Under the pieces are notes generated by a model, which was not told the DNA's origin, ran no database searches, and saw only the letters and a list, made by a program, of their open reading frames with translations. From Chloroflexota bacterium (lineage in GTDB: Bacteria > Chloroflexota > Limnocylindria > Limnocylindrales > CSP1-4), in the NCBI GenBank assembly GCA_029778235.1, contig JAKOQS010000045.1:1-47095 (forward strand): DNA of 47,095 nt. Direction: 5' to 3'. The position numbers and the translations under genes are program-made. Shown piece after piece: positions 1-7,300 of the stretch (positions are counted from its first letter, which is position 1; each line of letters starts with the position of its first letter).

Positions 1-100
1 AGACGATCTCGATGCGCCTGGGCTCGCCCGTGATCCTGCCCGTCGTGGTCATGTCGATCACCTGTCCGCGCCCCAGCTCGCGGCTGATCGCCTCGTCCAT
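1..100 (-). CDS. Deazaflavin (F420)-dependent nitroreductase family protein, 5' end only
   Basis: Reading leftwards from an ATG at 100, the 33 visible codons include a TTTGRITGEPRRIEIV stretch. This matches the N-terminal signature of the DDN/PF04075 nitroreductase family, whose members usually read TTTGRRTG.PRRIEI. Family members use deazaflavin F420H2 or a similar cofactor to reduce quinones or nitro compounds. A GGGAG ribosome site lies 8 nt before the ATG. The gene runs off the left edge, so length and the rest of the fold cannot be judged. The LLM-class oxidoreductase at 6002-6922 could share the cofactor. Confidence 0.72.
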   Translation of the reverse strand, partial: MDEAISRELGRGQVIDMTTTGRITGEPRRIEIV

Positions 101-147
101 CTCGTGTGCTCCCGGCGCACCGGTCGGGCGTCGGCCGCCGGCTCGTG

Positions 148-165
148 TGGTTGAGTGCGCAACCA
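148..165. promoter_or_regulatory. Inverted repeat, candidate operator
   Basis: A perfect 6-bp inverted repeat, TGGTTG-6-CAACCA, lies 48 bp upstream of the nitroreductase-like start and just past the stop of the decayed kinase tail. Size and position suit a dimeric winged-helix repressor. The nearby MarR at 606-1205 is one possible binder, but its own promoter carries a different palindrome. Confidence 0.4.
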
Positions 166-167
166 TA

Positions 168-341
168 TCACGAGCGCGCGGATCGCTCCCCCGGGACCGC
201 CGCCCGCGCGAGCTCGACCGTCCGGTCCACCGCGAGCCGATCTGTGTCCACGGTCGCGGCCGGCTGGATCGCAGCGAACCTGGCTGCGCGGACGCGGGAC
301 TGCCGCGCGAACCCGGCGACGGCGCGGGGCAGGGCGTGCCG
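168..341 (-). pseudogene. Decayed 3' end of a shikimate-kinase-like gene
   Basis: The minus-strand reading ending in TGA at 170-168 is similar to the C-terminus of the kinase at 1345-1887. By eye 25 of 43 aligned residues match, including the shared segments QSR and RAARFAA. Nucleotide similarity is also visible against about 1425-1500. No start codon, P-loop or N-terminal half is present, and the similarity stops near the end of the zinc-ribbon gene. The piece is therefore a remnant, not a gene. The MarR and zinc-ribbon genes lie between it and the intact copy. Confidence 0.6.
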
Positions 342-345
342 CCGC

Positions 346-609
346 TCAGGCGTCCTTCCGCCAGGCCGGCATCGTCGCCATGTACGCCTCTGCGCGCGCC
401 TTGGCGGTCTCGTAGTCGAGGCCCTCCGCCCGCATCGACCACTGGGTGAACCGCTCGAGGCGCTCATCGCGCGCCTGGAGCGTTCCGTCCTCGCGCGTGC
501 AGTGGCGGCAGTACGGGATGGACGGGTCGCCGAGTGCGTGGTCGGCGGCGGTGGCGAGGGGCATCCCGCAGCTGTCGCAGCGAACGTCGGGAACCATCGG
601 GGCGGTCAT
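346..609 (-). CDS. Small zinc-ribbon domain protein
   Basis: This 87-residue protein has a putative zinc ribbon near its start, CDSCGMPL (residues 10-17) followed about 16 residues later by CRHC. It resembles the PF12674-type putative zinc-ribbon proteins. The C-terminal half is helical and charged. Its ATG overlaps the stop of the MarR gene (ATGA at 609-606), so the two are translationally coupled, and the protein may be a co-regulated partner or effector of that regulator. Such proteins commonly sit beside transcription factors, but their biochemical role is unknown. No catalytic motif is visible. Confidence 0.75.
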   Translation of the reverse strand: MTAPMVPDVRCDSCGMPLATAADHALGDPSIPYCRHCTREDGTLQARDERLERFTQWSMRAEGLDYETAKARAEAYMATMPAWRKDA

Positions 610-1205
610 GTGCGCGGTCCTTTCGCTGTCCGGCCGCCGCGCCGGGCCGGCGTGGCGATCGCATCGGTGGTGGGGGAAGCTGAGGCCGCCGGCGCCGCGT
701 CCCCGGCCTCGGCCGGCTCCGCCCGGGCGAGCAGCTCGAACCCACGGACGACCGTGGCACGATCGCGAGGCTCGAGCGACGCCATGACACGCGCCAGGAG
801 GTCCGGTGCGAGCACCTGGCCGACGCGCCCCACGACATCCCGGCCCGTGTCGGTCAGCCAGACGAGGACGCGGCGCTCGTCGCGCTCGTCGCGGATCCGG
901 GCCACCAGGCCCTTCGCCTCCAGGCGGGCGACGAGCTCGGAGGTCGTGTTGCGCCGAAGGCCGAGGTGCTCGGCCTGCTCGCCGATCGTGAGCGGCCCGG
1001 CGGACGCGAGATGGATGAGCACCTCGAGCCCGCGCCGGGTCACCGGCAGGGTCGCGTCTCCCACGGGCCTGCGCGCGGAGTGGTAGCGGCGGTAGACCTC
1101 GGGGAACAGGCGTGCGACGGCGCGCGCGGCGGCCTCGGGGGAGAGGCCGTCGTCCTGCGGTGAGGCAGGGAGCGGGTTTCCGGGAGATCCTGTCGTCACG
1201 ACCAT
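606..1205 (-). CDS. MarR-family transcriptional regulator
   Basis: The 199-residue protein has a MarR winged-helix core at about residues 25-150. The recognition-helix region (IGEQAEHLGLRRNTTSELV) is followed by a wing with the typical DERDERRVLVWLT pattern. The C-terminal 40 residues are Ala/Pro/Arg-rich and probably disordered. MarR proteins are dimeric repressors relieved by small ligands. Two copies of a 12-bp palindromic motif flank the start codon and overlap the predicted promoter, so autorepression is likely. The gene is coupled to the zinc-ribbon gene downstream. The ATG at 1205 lies only about 3 nt below the predicted transcription start, so the message is nearly leaderless. Confidence 0.88.
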   Translation of the reverse strand: MVVTTGSPGNPLPASPQDDGLSPEAAARAVARLFPEVYRRYHSARRPVGDATLPVTRRGLEVLIHLASAGPLTIGEQAEHLGLRRNTTSELVARLEAKGLVARIRDERDERRVLVWLTDTGRDVVGRVGQVLAPDLLARVMASLEPRDRATVVRGFELLARAEPAEAGDAAPAASASPTTDAIATPARRGGRTAKGPRT

Positions 1206-1243
1206 GTCGTCACGACATTCTCACCGACCGCGACGCCGGTCAA
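1191..1243 (-). promoter_or_regulatory. marR promoter with two operator copies
   Basis: Reading the minus strand, a TTGACC -35 box (1243-1238) is followed after 17 bp by GAATGT (1220-1215) as -10. A 15-bp palindrome, ATGTCGT-C-ACGACAT (1204-1218), covers the -10 and the start codon. A second TGTCGTCACGAC copy (1191-1202) follows with a 14-bp period, just inside the gene. This is a classic autorepression layout, inferred from sequence only. Confidence 0.55.
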
Positions 1244-1344
1244 CAGATGCGACCCCCCGGCACGACGCGATCGCCGGCCAGGACATGGTCGCGAGGCCCG
1301 ACCTGGCCCCCGTCGCGTTCGCCCGGCCGCGCGGGGCGCGGTCG

Positions 1345-1887
1345 TCACGGCGGGGGCGTTCGCAGGGCCGCCGCCGCGGCCTCCACGACCGCGTCCACGG
1401 GCATCGCGTCGACGTCGAGCGTGGTGAGTGGCCGGACGGCGGCGAACCGGGCCGCCCGCGCGCGCGACTGCGTGGCGAACGCCGCGACGGGATCCGGCCC
1501 GAGCGGCCGGCGGTGGGCGCCGCGCGCGTGGCGGGCCGCGAGCGTCGCGGGCCGCGCGCGGAGCCGGATCACCGCGATCCCAGGTTCGCGGAGGGCGAGC
1601 CGGCACCTGGACTCGTCCACGACACTCGCCGCGGCGGCGACGACGTCCGGCCCGGACGCCGCGAGCGCGTCGAGCAGCAGCCCGGCCTCGATCGCCTGCA
1701 GGGCCGGGACACCGTCCTCCCCCGCGATCGCGCGGCCGGTCCGCCCGGTGGCCCGCTCCAGCTGGGTGTCGGAATCCACGAACGCGACTCCGAGCCGCGC
1801 CGCCAGCCGCTCGCCGACCGTCGTCTTGCCCGACCCCATGAGGCCGACGAGCACGACGTGGCGCCACGGGATCCGCGACGCCGTCAC
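1345..1887 (-). CDS. Shikimate-kinase-like P-loop kinase, divergent active site
   Basis: The 180-residue protein has the size and N-terminus of shikimate kinase (AroK): a Walker A GLMGSGKTTVG at about residues 15-25 and the FVDSD element at about 36-40. The rest of the substrate site looks altered. The usual GGG loop is AAAAS (in VVAAAASVVDES), and the conserved Arg before it is not evident. ATP binding is therefore supported, but shikimate as substrate is doubtful. The GTG start (1887) has only a weak purine-rich ribosome site. It lies 34 bp after the HhH-GPD gene and is probably co-transcribed with it. A related C-terminal fragment lies at 168-341. Confidence 0.72.
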   Translation of the reverse strand: MTASRIPWRHVVLVGLMGSGKTTVGERLAARLGVAFVDSDTQLERATGRTGRAIAGEDGVPALQAIEAGLLLDALAASGPDVVAAAASVVDESRCRLALREPGIAVIRLRARPATLAARHARGAHRRPLGPDPVAAFATQSRARAARFAAVRPLTTLDVDAMPVDAVVEAAAAALRTPPP

Positions 1888-1921
1888 GCCCGCTCTCGCC
1901 CGACGGACTCCGCGAGGCGGC

Positions 1922-2488
1922 TCACCCCGCGGCGCGCATCTCCGCCTTGTGGGCGCGCTTCTTCGCCTGGCAGTCGGCCAGCGCCTCGGGCGAGTCCACG
2001 TTCCCGAGCGTGGGGTAGTCGGGCATGACCGCCTCCCACCCGGACGGCCGGACGTCGAACCGGTTGGCGAGGACCGCGATGAGCGACTTCGCCTTCATCG
2101 CGCCGATGCCTGGCACGGCGAGCAGCCGCCGCTCCAGGTCCGAGCCGTCGGCCGCGTCGCGCCAGATGCTGCCCGCGTCGCCGCCGTGGACGGAGGCGAC
2201 GTGGCGGCACATCTCCTGCACGCGGGCCGCCATCGTCCCGGGGAACCGGTGGATCGCGGGCCTCTCGCGGAAGGCGGCCTCGAGGGCCGACGGATCCATG
2301 GACGCGATCGCCGCGGCATCGAGCCCGCCGATGCGCCGCGACAGCGCCAGCGGCCCGGAGAACGCCTTCTGGACGGTCACCTGCTGGTCCAGCTCGTAGC
2401 CGATGAGGAGGGCGAGCGGGTCGGAGGCGATGAGGGCGTCCGCCTCGGAGTCGCCCGTGAAGGGAAGAGATGCCGGCGTCTTCATCAT
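1922..2488 (-). CDS. HhH-GPD-type base-excision DNA repair protein
   Basis: The 188-residue protein resembles the uncharacterised HhH-GPD subfamily TIGR03252. It shows FTGDSEADALIASDPLALLIG near the start of the conserved region and the helix-hairpin-helix VPGIGAMKAKSLIAVLANRF at about residues 125-144, which binds the DNA backbone. Family members are thought to be small DNA glycosylase-like repair proteins whose substrate is not established. The ATG at 2488 is chosen because TACCAT (2501-2496) ends 7 nt before it, giving a leaderless start; ATG 2485 is the alternative. The kinase-like gene follows. Confidence 0.8.
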   Translation of the reverse strand: MMKTPASLPFTGDSEADALIASDPLALLIGYELDQQVTVQKAFSGPLALSRRIGGLDAAAIASMDPSALEAAFRERPAIHRFPGTMAARVQEMCRHVASVHGGDAGSIWRDAADGSDLERRLLAVPGIGAMKAKSLIAVLANRFDVRPSGWEAVMPDYPTLGNVDSPEALADCQAKKRAHKAEMRAAG

Positions 2489-2495
2489 GGCGGCG

Positions 2496-2501
2496 ATGGT
2501 A
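2496..2501 (-). promoter_or_regulatory. -10 element TACCAT, leaderless start
   Basis: TACCAT on the minus strand ends 7 nt before the ATG of the HhH-GPD gene; no Shine-Dalgarno sequence is present. Confidence 0.5.
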
Positions 2502-2597
2502 CCCCGGGTGCCTCGCCGGCAGGTCGACCGCACCTCTCCCGCTGGTCGACTGTCCCTCGACGGCCGATCGACCGGGGGTCCGCGCGGGCAGGTCGGA

Positions 2598-2603
2598 TAG
2601 ACT
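2598..2603 (+). promoter_or_regulatory. -10 element TAGACT of the GlsB-like gene
   Basis: TAGACT lies 23 nt before the ATG at 2627. A GGGAGG ribosome site (2616-2621) sits in the short leader, so this transcript is leadered. Confidence 0.45.
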
Positions 2604-2626
2604 CGCCGGACATCAGGGAGGTCGGG

Positions 2627-2896
2627 ATGCTCGAGCTGATCGGCTGGCTGATCATCGGTGGCTTCGCCGGCTGGGTGGCCGGGAAGCTCGTTCGCGGGCA
2701 GGGCAACGGGATCCTGCTCAACGTCATCGTCGGGATCGTGGGCGCCGTCGTCGGCGGCTGGCTTGCGAGCCTCATCTTCGGCGTGAACGTGAGCGAGGGG
2801 TTCAACGTCGAGACCCTCGCCGTCGCGATCGTCGGGGCGATCCTCCTCCTGGCGATCGCGAACATCGCGGGGATCGGGCGCCGGCGCGCGGCGTAG
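2627..2896 (+). CDS. GlsB/YeaQ/YmgE-family membrane protein
   Basis: This 89-residue protein is almost entirely hydrophobic. It has three predicted membrane segments (about residues 2-20, 29-51 and 62-83) rich in Gly, including GGFAGWVAGKLVRG and GIVGAVVGGWLASLIFG. That pattern defines the transglycosylase-associated/YeaQ family (PF04226). Family members are small inner-membrane proteins induced by stress; the biochemical role is unknown. The ATG at 2627 has a good GGGAGG site. The TfoX-like gene follows after 20 bp and may be co-transcribed. Confidence 0.88.
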   Translation: MLELIGWLIIGGFAGWVAGKLVRGQGNGILLNVIVGIVGAVVGGWLASLIFGVNVSEGFNVETLAVAIVGAILLLAIANIAGIGRRRAA

Positions 2897-2916
2897 GCCC
2901 GAAGGAGCGACCCGGG

Positions 2917-3300
2917 ATGCCGCCCATCCCCCGGCCATCGCCCGCGTCCGTCACGCGCTACCGCGCCGCGCTCGCATCGCAGCCGGCGGCGGTCGAGCGG
3001 ACGATGTTCGGCTGTCCGTGCGCGTTCGTGGGCGGGAACATGACCGCCGGGCTGTACGGCGACGACTGGTTCGTCCGGCTGCCGGCAGACGAGCGGAACG
3101 AGCTCTTCGCGACCGATGGCGCACGGCCCTTCGAGCCGATGCCGGGCCGGCCGATGCGCGAGTACGTCGTTCTCCCGCCCTCGATCGTCGCCGACGACGC
3201 CGCGCTCGCGAGGTGGCTGTCACGCGCGGTCGCGTTCGCGCTCACGCTGCCGCCGAAGCGATCGGGTGGGACGAAGGGGTCGAAGGCGGGCGGGCGCTAG
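2917..3300 (+). CDS. TfoX N-terminal-domain family protein
   Basis: The 127-residue protein carries the stand-alone TfoX/Sxy N-terminal domain (PF04993) with the signature MFGCPCAF at about residues 29-36. GLYGDDWFVRLP and FEPMPGRPMREYVVLP follow, which in this family form the core sheet. In gammaproteobacteria TfoX regulates competence; single-domain homologues in other phyla are of unknown function, and there is no DNA-binding domain here. A good AAGGAG site (2902-2907) precedes the ATG. The C-terminus is Lys/Gly-rich. Confidence 0.8.
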   Translation: MPPIPRPSPASVTRYRAALASQPAAVERTMFGCPCAFVGGNMTAGLYGDDWFVRLPADERNELFATDGARPFEPMPGRPMREYVVLPPSIVADDAALARWLSRAVAFALTLPPKRSGGTKGSKAGGR

Positions 3301-3384
3301 CACCCATCCGGGTCGGTCGGACGCACCCGGCGCCCTGCCGGACCGGGGGACGGAGGAGGCGGGCCGACCGGCGGGTCGCCCGCG

Positions 3385-4362
3385 TCAGCGCGACGGCCGA
3401 GGCACGACGACCCGCAGCGCCCCGGGTAGCACCTCGGCCGTGAACGAGCCCCGCCCCAGGACGTCGCCGTCCACCTCGATGACCTCCGGCGGTGCGGACG
3501 AGACGGCCACGCGACGACCGCGGACGCGGAGCGACGCCCCCGTGGCGGACCATCCGACCTGGGAGCGGGCGAGCAGCTCGAGCCCTCCGACGATCCCGCC
3601 GATGACGCCGGATGCGCGGACGATGAGCACGTCGAAGAGGCCGTCGTTCGCGCTGATCGGCAGGCGCGGGGCGACGATGCCGGGGATGAGCTCGCCCGCG
3701 TTCACGACGAGGACCGCGAGCGCCGGGAGCTCGTGCGCCTCCCCGTCCACCTCGATCCGATGGGGGTGGACCGTGAGCCCCGGGACGAGCGAGGCCGCCG
3801 CCGCGAAGTAGGCCGCCCGACCGGCGCGCCGTTTCGCCGCGTCGCTCGCGGCCGCCATGACGCGCGCGTCGAAGCCGGACCCGCACGCGACGATGAAGGT
3901 GCCGCTCCCGTCCGTCGCCGGGCCGGCGGGGCCGGCACCCCCGACGAGGTCGCCACCCACGGTCCACGTGACGGCGCCGGCGTCCACGTCCCGCTCCCCG
4001 CCCTCGGCGATCGCCCGGACCGCGGCCTGGCGCCGGATCGGCAGGCCGAGCGCGCCCGAGAAGAGATTGCCGGTCCCGGCCGGGACGACCGCGAGCGGGA
4101 TCCCCGTCCCGACGAGCCGCTCCGCCACGATCCGGATCGTCCCGTCCCCGCCGACGGCGACGGCCAGCGGCGCACGCCGCGCGACCGCGGCATCGACGGC
4201 CCGCTCGACGGACGCCCGATCCCCGTCGGCCCAGGTGGTCGCGGCGCCGGTCCGCGCCCGGACGGCGTCGTCGATCTCCCGCTCCACCCGCGCGCGTCGC
4301 TCCGGATCCGCGAGCAGGCGGCTCCGCGGGTTCGCGACGACGAGTCCCTCGGGCACGGCCAT
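3385..4362 (-). CDS. Diacylglycerol kinase family lipid kinase
   Basis: The 325-residue protein belongs to the DAGK_cat/YegS/DgkB family. It starts with the ANPRSR motif at about residues 10-15. The nucleotide-binding AVGGDGTI and the downstream PAGTGNLFSGALGLP loop are both intact. Family members phosphorylate diacylglycerol or related lipids at the inner membrane face and recycle lipid headgroups. The ATG at 4362 is preferred because TACCGT (4375-4370) lies 7 nt upstream; an in-frame GTG at 4371 is the alternative. Neighbours offer no pathway clue, and the specific lipid substrate is unknown. Confidence 0.85.
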   Translation of the reverse strand: MAVPEGLVVANPRSRLLADPERRARVEREIDDAVRARTGAATTWADGDRASVERAVDAAVARRAPLAVAVGGDGTIRIVAERLVGTGIPLAVVPAGTGNLFSGALGLPIRRQAAVRAIAEGGERDVDAGAVTWTVGGDLVGGAGPAGPATDGSGTFIVACGSGFDARVMAAASDAAKRRAGRAAYFAAAASLVPGLTVHPHRIEVDGEAHELPALAVLVVNAGELIPGIVAPRLPISANDGLFDVLIVRASGVIGGIVGGLELLARSQVGWSATGASLRVRGRRVAVSSAPPEVIEVDGDVLGRGSFTAEVLPGALRVVVPRPSR

Positions 4363-4369
4363 GGTCGCC

Positions 4370-4375
4370 ACGGTA
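4370..4375 (-). promoter_or_regulatory. -10 element TACCGT, leaderless start
   Basis: TACCGT on the minus strand ends 7 nt before the ATG at 4362 of the lipid kinase gene. Confidence 0.42.
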
Positions 4376-4457
4376 CGCGCTCGTGCGCGGAGCGTCGAGC
4401 CGGGCGCGTGGGCGGGGCCACCGACCCACCCCCGCCGGTCGTGCGACCCGCATGGGC

Positions 4458-4463
4458 TATCCT
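4458..4463 (+). promoter_or_regulatory. -10 element TATCCT of the helicase gene
   Basis: TATCCT predicts a start near 4470 and a leader of about 110 nt before the GTG at 4579. Long leaders are common for cold-inducible DEAD-box genes. The same TATCCT hexamer precedes the lipoprotein pair at 25903. Confidence 0.4.
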
Positions 4464-4578
4464 TCCCGGGACAAGAGAAGCCCGGCGCCCCACGCGCCGT
4501 CCCGCCGTCGCCGCGGTCCCCCGCCCCGGATCACGCGAGGTCTCGCACCGCGCCGGCACCCAGGAGAACCCCCCGCCC

Positions 4579-5868
4579 GTGCCGTTCGACCACCTCGGCC
4601 TCTCGGCCGCGACCCTGCGCGCCATCGCCGACGAAGGCTACGAAGAACCCACGCCCGTCCAGGAGCGCGCGATCCCGATCGTCCTCGCCGGGCGCGACCT
4701 GCTCGCCGCCGCGCAGACGGGCACCGGCAAGACCGCCGCCTTCGTCCTGCCGATCCTCGAGCTCCTCGCCCCCACCGCCAACGCGAGCTTCTCGCCCGCG
4801 CGCCACCCCGTGCGCGCACTCATCCTCACCCCCACGCGCGAGCTCGCGATGCAGATCGCCGACTCGGTCAAGGCATACGGGCGGTACGTCCCGCTCCGGT
4901 CGGCGGTCGTCTACGGCGGCGTGCCGGTGGACCCCCAGGTGAAGGAGACCCGCGCCGGCGTCGAGATCCTCGTGGCCACGCCCGGCCGCCTCCTCGACCT
5001 CGTCGGCCAGAAGGCGGTCAACCTGGGCCAGGTCTCGATCTTCGTCCTCGACGAGGCGGACCGGATGCTGGACATGGGCTTCATCCCGGACATCCGGCGG
5101 ATCATGGAGCTGCTCCCTGCACGCCGGCAGAACCTGCTCTTCAGCGCGACCTTCAACGACGATGTCCGCCGCCTCTCGGGCAGCTTCCTGCACGACCCCG
5201 AGACGGTGGAGGTCGCGGCGCGGAACACCGCGGTCGAGACCGTGCGGCAGCTGCTCTACCCGGTCGATCGCGACCTCAAGACGGCACTCCTCGTCCACCT
5301 GATCCGGAAGAACGGCTGGCACCAGCTGCTCGTCTTCACGCGGACGAAGCTCGCCGCGAGCCGGCTGGCGCGCGAGCTGGACCGGGCCGGGATCGCTGCC
5401 GTCCCGATCCACAGCGACCGGACCCAGTCCGAGCGCACGAAGGCGCTCGCGGACTTCAAGGCGGGGGAGATCGAGGTGCTCGTCGCCACGGACGTGGCCT
5501 CGCGCGGCCTCGACATCGAGGAGCTCCCGATCGTCGTCAACTACGAGCTGCCGCTCGTGGCCGAGGACTACATCCACCGGATCGGGCGGACGGGGCGGGC
5601 GGGCCTCGAGGGTGACGCGATCAGCCTCGCCTGCGTGGACGAGGTGGACCTCCTGCGCGGGATCCAGCGGCTTCTCAAGCGGGCGATCCCGTGGACGGTG
5701 GAGCCGGGGTTCGTGCCCGACCGCAACGTGGAGCCGCGGCCCATCTCCGGGCGGGCGTCCCCCGGCGCCTCGGTGCGCGACGCGCGGGAGACGCGGGCGC
5801 GCGAGGGAGCGGGCCGGCGCGGAGGCATCCACCCGCGCGGCGGCCGGGCGCGGGCATCCGGGCGCTGA
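4579..5868 (+). CDS. DEAD-box RNA helicase, RhlE-like
   Basis: The 429-residue protein has the complete DEAD-box motif set: a Q-motif (PTPVQERAIPI), AQTGTGKTAAF (Walker A), PTRELAMQI, DEADRMLDMGF (Walker B), SATF, and the C-terminal RecA-lobe motif HRIGRTGRAG. The last 60 residues are Arg/Gly/Pro-rich and basic, as in RhlE/DeaD tails that bind RNA non-specifically. The protein unwinds RNA with ATP in ribosome assembly, mRNA decay or cold adaptation. A GTG start at 4579 with AGGAG 12 nt before it places the Q-motif at the expected distance from the N-terminus. Confidence 0.93.
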   Translation: MPFDHLGLSAATLRAIADEGYEEPTPVQERAIPIVLAGRDLLAAAQTGTGKTAAFVLPILELLAPTANASFSPARHPVRALILTPTRELAMQIADSVKAYGRYVPLRSAVVYGGVPVDPQVKETRAGVEILVATPGRLLDLVGQKAVNLGQVSIFVLDEADRMLDMGFIPDIRRIMELLPARRQNLLFSATFNDDVRRLSGSFLHDPETVEVAARNTAVETVRQLLYPVDRDLKTALLVHLIRKNGWHQLLVFTRTKLAASRLARELDRAGIAAVPIHSDRTQSERTKALADFKAGEIEVLVATDVASRGLDIEELPIVVNYELPLVAEDYIHRIGRTGRAGLEGDAISLACVDEVDLLRGIQRLLKRAIPWTVEPGFVPDRNVEPRPISGRASPGASVRDARETRAREGAGRRGGIHPRGGRARASGR

Positions 5869-6001
5869 CGGAACGGGGGGCGACGGTGGGCGGCCGGACG
5901 GCCGGAGGCTGGGGAGCGGCGGCCGCGGGCGGATCGGGGACCCCCGGGTGGGGCGAATCGAGGACCCCCGGATCGGGCAGGCCGGGACCGACGTGACGGC
6001 C

Positions 6002-6922
6002 ATGCGCCTCGGAGCCGCCTTCTGGCTCCAGGAGGCCACCTGGCCCGACCTCCGCGACGCCGCGCGGGCGGTCGAGGCGGCGGGGTTCGACTCGATCTGG
6101 GTGGACGACCACCTGCTCAACGACGAGGGCGACCCCGCCGCGCCCAAGCTGGAGGGCTGGACGGCGCTGGCGGCGCTCGCGGCCGTGACCTCGCGCGTGC
6201 GGCTGGGCCTGCTCGTCGGGGCGAACACGCTGCGCAACCCCGGCCTCGTGGCCAAGATGGCGGTCACGGTGGACGAGATCTCCGGCGGCCGGCTGGTCCT
6301 GGGGCTGGGCTCCGGCTGGATGGAGGAGGAGCACCGGGCGTTCGGGTTCGAGTTCGGCGCCTCGCCCGGCGAGCGGCTCGACCGGCTGGAGGAGTCTGCC
6401 GGCCTGATCAGGCGGCTGCTGGCCGGGGAGCGCGTGACCCACGAGGGGCGCTTCTACCGATTCGAGGGCGCGGTCGCGCGACCCGTCCCCGCGGCCCCCC
6501 TCCCGGTCCTCATCGGGGGCTCGGGGCGGCGCAAGACGCTGCGGATCGTGGCCGAGCACGCCGACCTGTGGAACTGCTACGGCGACCCGGCGGAGGTCGC
6601 CGACGCCTCCGCCGTGCTCGAAGCGCACTGCGCGGCGGTGGGCCGGGACCCGGCCACGATCGTGCGCACGGTCACCCTCAACGTCGTCGTCCGCGACACC
6701 CGTGACGCGGCGCTGGCCGCGTTCGAGGCGTACGCGCGCCGGCATGCGATGCAGCCGGGCGAGGACAGCCCGGACCTCGCCGGCTTGCCCGCCGAGGTCG
6801 CGGAGGGGCTCCGGGCGTTCGCCGCGCTCGGCGTCACGGAGTCGTACTGGGTCCTGGGGGTCCCGTGGGACCTGGAGACCGTCCGCCGCGCGGCGGAGGT
6901 CCGGGCGCTCCTCCGGGCGTAG
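6002..6922 (+). CDS. LLM-class flavin/F420-dependent oxidoreductase
   Basis: This 306-residue TIM-barrel protein belongs to the luciferase-like monooxygenase family. It has FDSIWVDDHLL near residue 30, a strand rich in RVRLGLLVGANTLRNPGL, and the DEISGGRLVLGLGSGW motif typical of the F420-dependent branch (TIGR03560-like). PVLIGGSGRRKTLRIVAEHAD in the middle is also diagnostic. Such enzymes use FMN or F420 to reduce or oxidise small organics; the substrate is unknown. No ribosome site is clear at ATG 6002, and GTG 5993 in the same frame is possible. A short direct repeat (ATCGRGGACCCCCGG at 5933 and 5957) lies upstream. Confidence 0.88.
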   Translation: MRLGAAFWLQEATWPDLRDAARAVEAAGFDSIWVDDHLLNDEGDPAAPKLEGWTALAALAAVTSRVRLGLLVGANTLRNPGLVAKMAVTVDEISGGRLVLGLGSGWMEEEHRAFGFEFGASPGERLDRLEESAGLIRRLLAGERVTHEGRFYRFEGAVARPVPAAPLPVLIGGSGRRKTLRIVAEHADLWNCYGDPAEVADASAVLEAHCAAVGRDPATIVRTVTLNVVVRDTRDAALAAFEAYARRHAMQPGEDSPDLAGLPAEVAEGLRAFAALGVTESYWVLGVPWDLETVRRAAEVRALLRA

Positions 6923-7043
6923 CCACTCCGGGCGCCCGCGGAGGACGGGCCTCCCGGGTCCGTCTCGCGCGGCCGTGAAAGCGCGCCGGGGACGGGCGGG
7001 CGGCAGTGATGGCGGCCGCCGACCCTTCCCGCCCCGGCCTCCG

Positions 7044-7211
7044 CGCCGGATGCACACGGGGCGTGCACTAGACCGGCCCCGGGCACTCGGCGCGGCCCGC
7101 AGGCAGGCCGCCGGGGCGGCGATCGGGCGTGGACTCGCGCCACAGGTCGGCGGGAACGCACGCCGGCGGGGGCATGAGGCCGTCAGGTGCACGCCCCGTG
7201 TGCATCTGGCG
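7044..7211. repeat. 168-bp element bounded by 25-bp inverted repeats
   Basis: Arms at 7044-7068 and 7187-7211 are reverse complements at 24 of 25 positions (only 7048/7207 differs), including the 19-bp perfect part that begins ATGCACACGG. They enclose 118 bp with no coding signal. The element lies between two convergent genes in a 378-bp gap (6923-7300) that otherwise holds only a small GGAGG/CCTCC hairpin after the oxidoreductase. It could be a miniature inverted-repeat element or a long RNA hairpin. No target-site duplication was found. Confidence 0.6.
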
Positions 7212-7300
7212 GAAGAACATGAGCGGGCCGCGCCATCCCGGCCGCCGCAACGCCGGCCCCCGCCCTCGGCCCGCGGGCGCTGGCCCTCCGCCCCGGCCTG

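Noticed and set aside
5933..5972. Regulatory repeat before the LLM oxidoreductase
   Set aside because: Two copies of a 15-bp ATCGRGGACCCCCGG motif with a 24-bp period are real but too short and GC-rich to interpret.
5675..7192. 505-residue minus-strand frame opposite the helicase and LLM oxidoreductase
   Set aside because: Arg/Pro-rich shadow of two well-supported plus-strand genes; high GC removes stop codons from the opposite frame.
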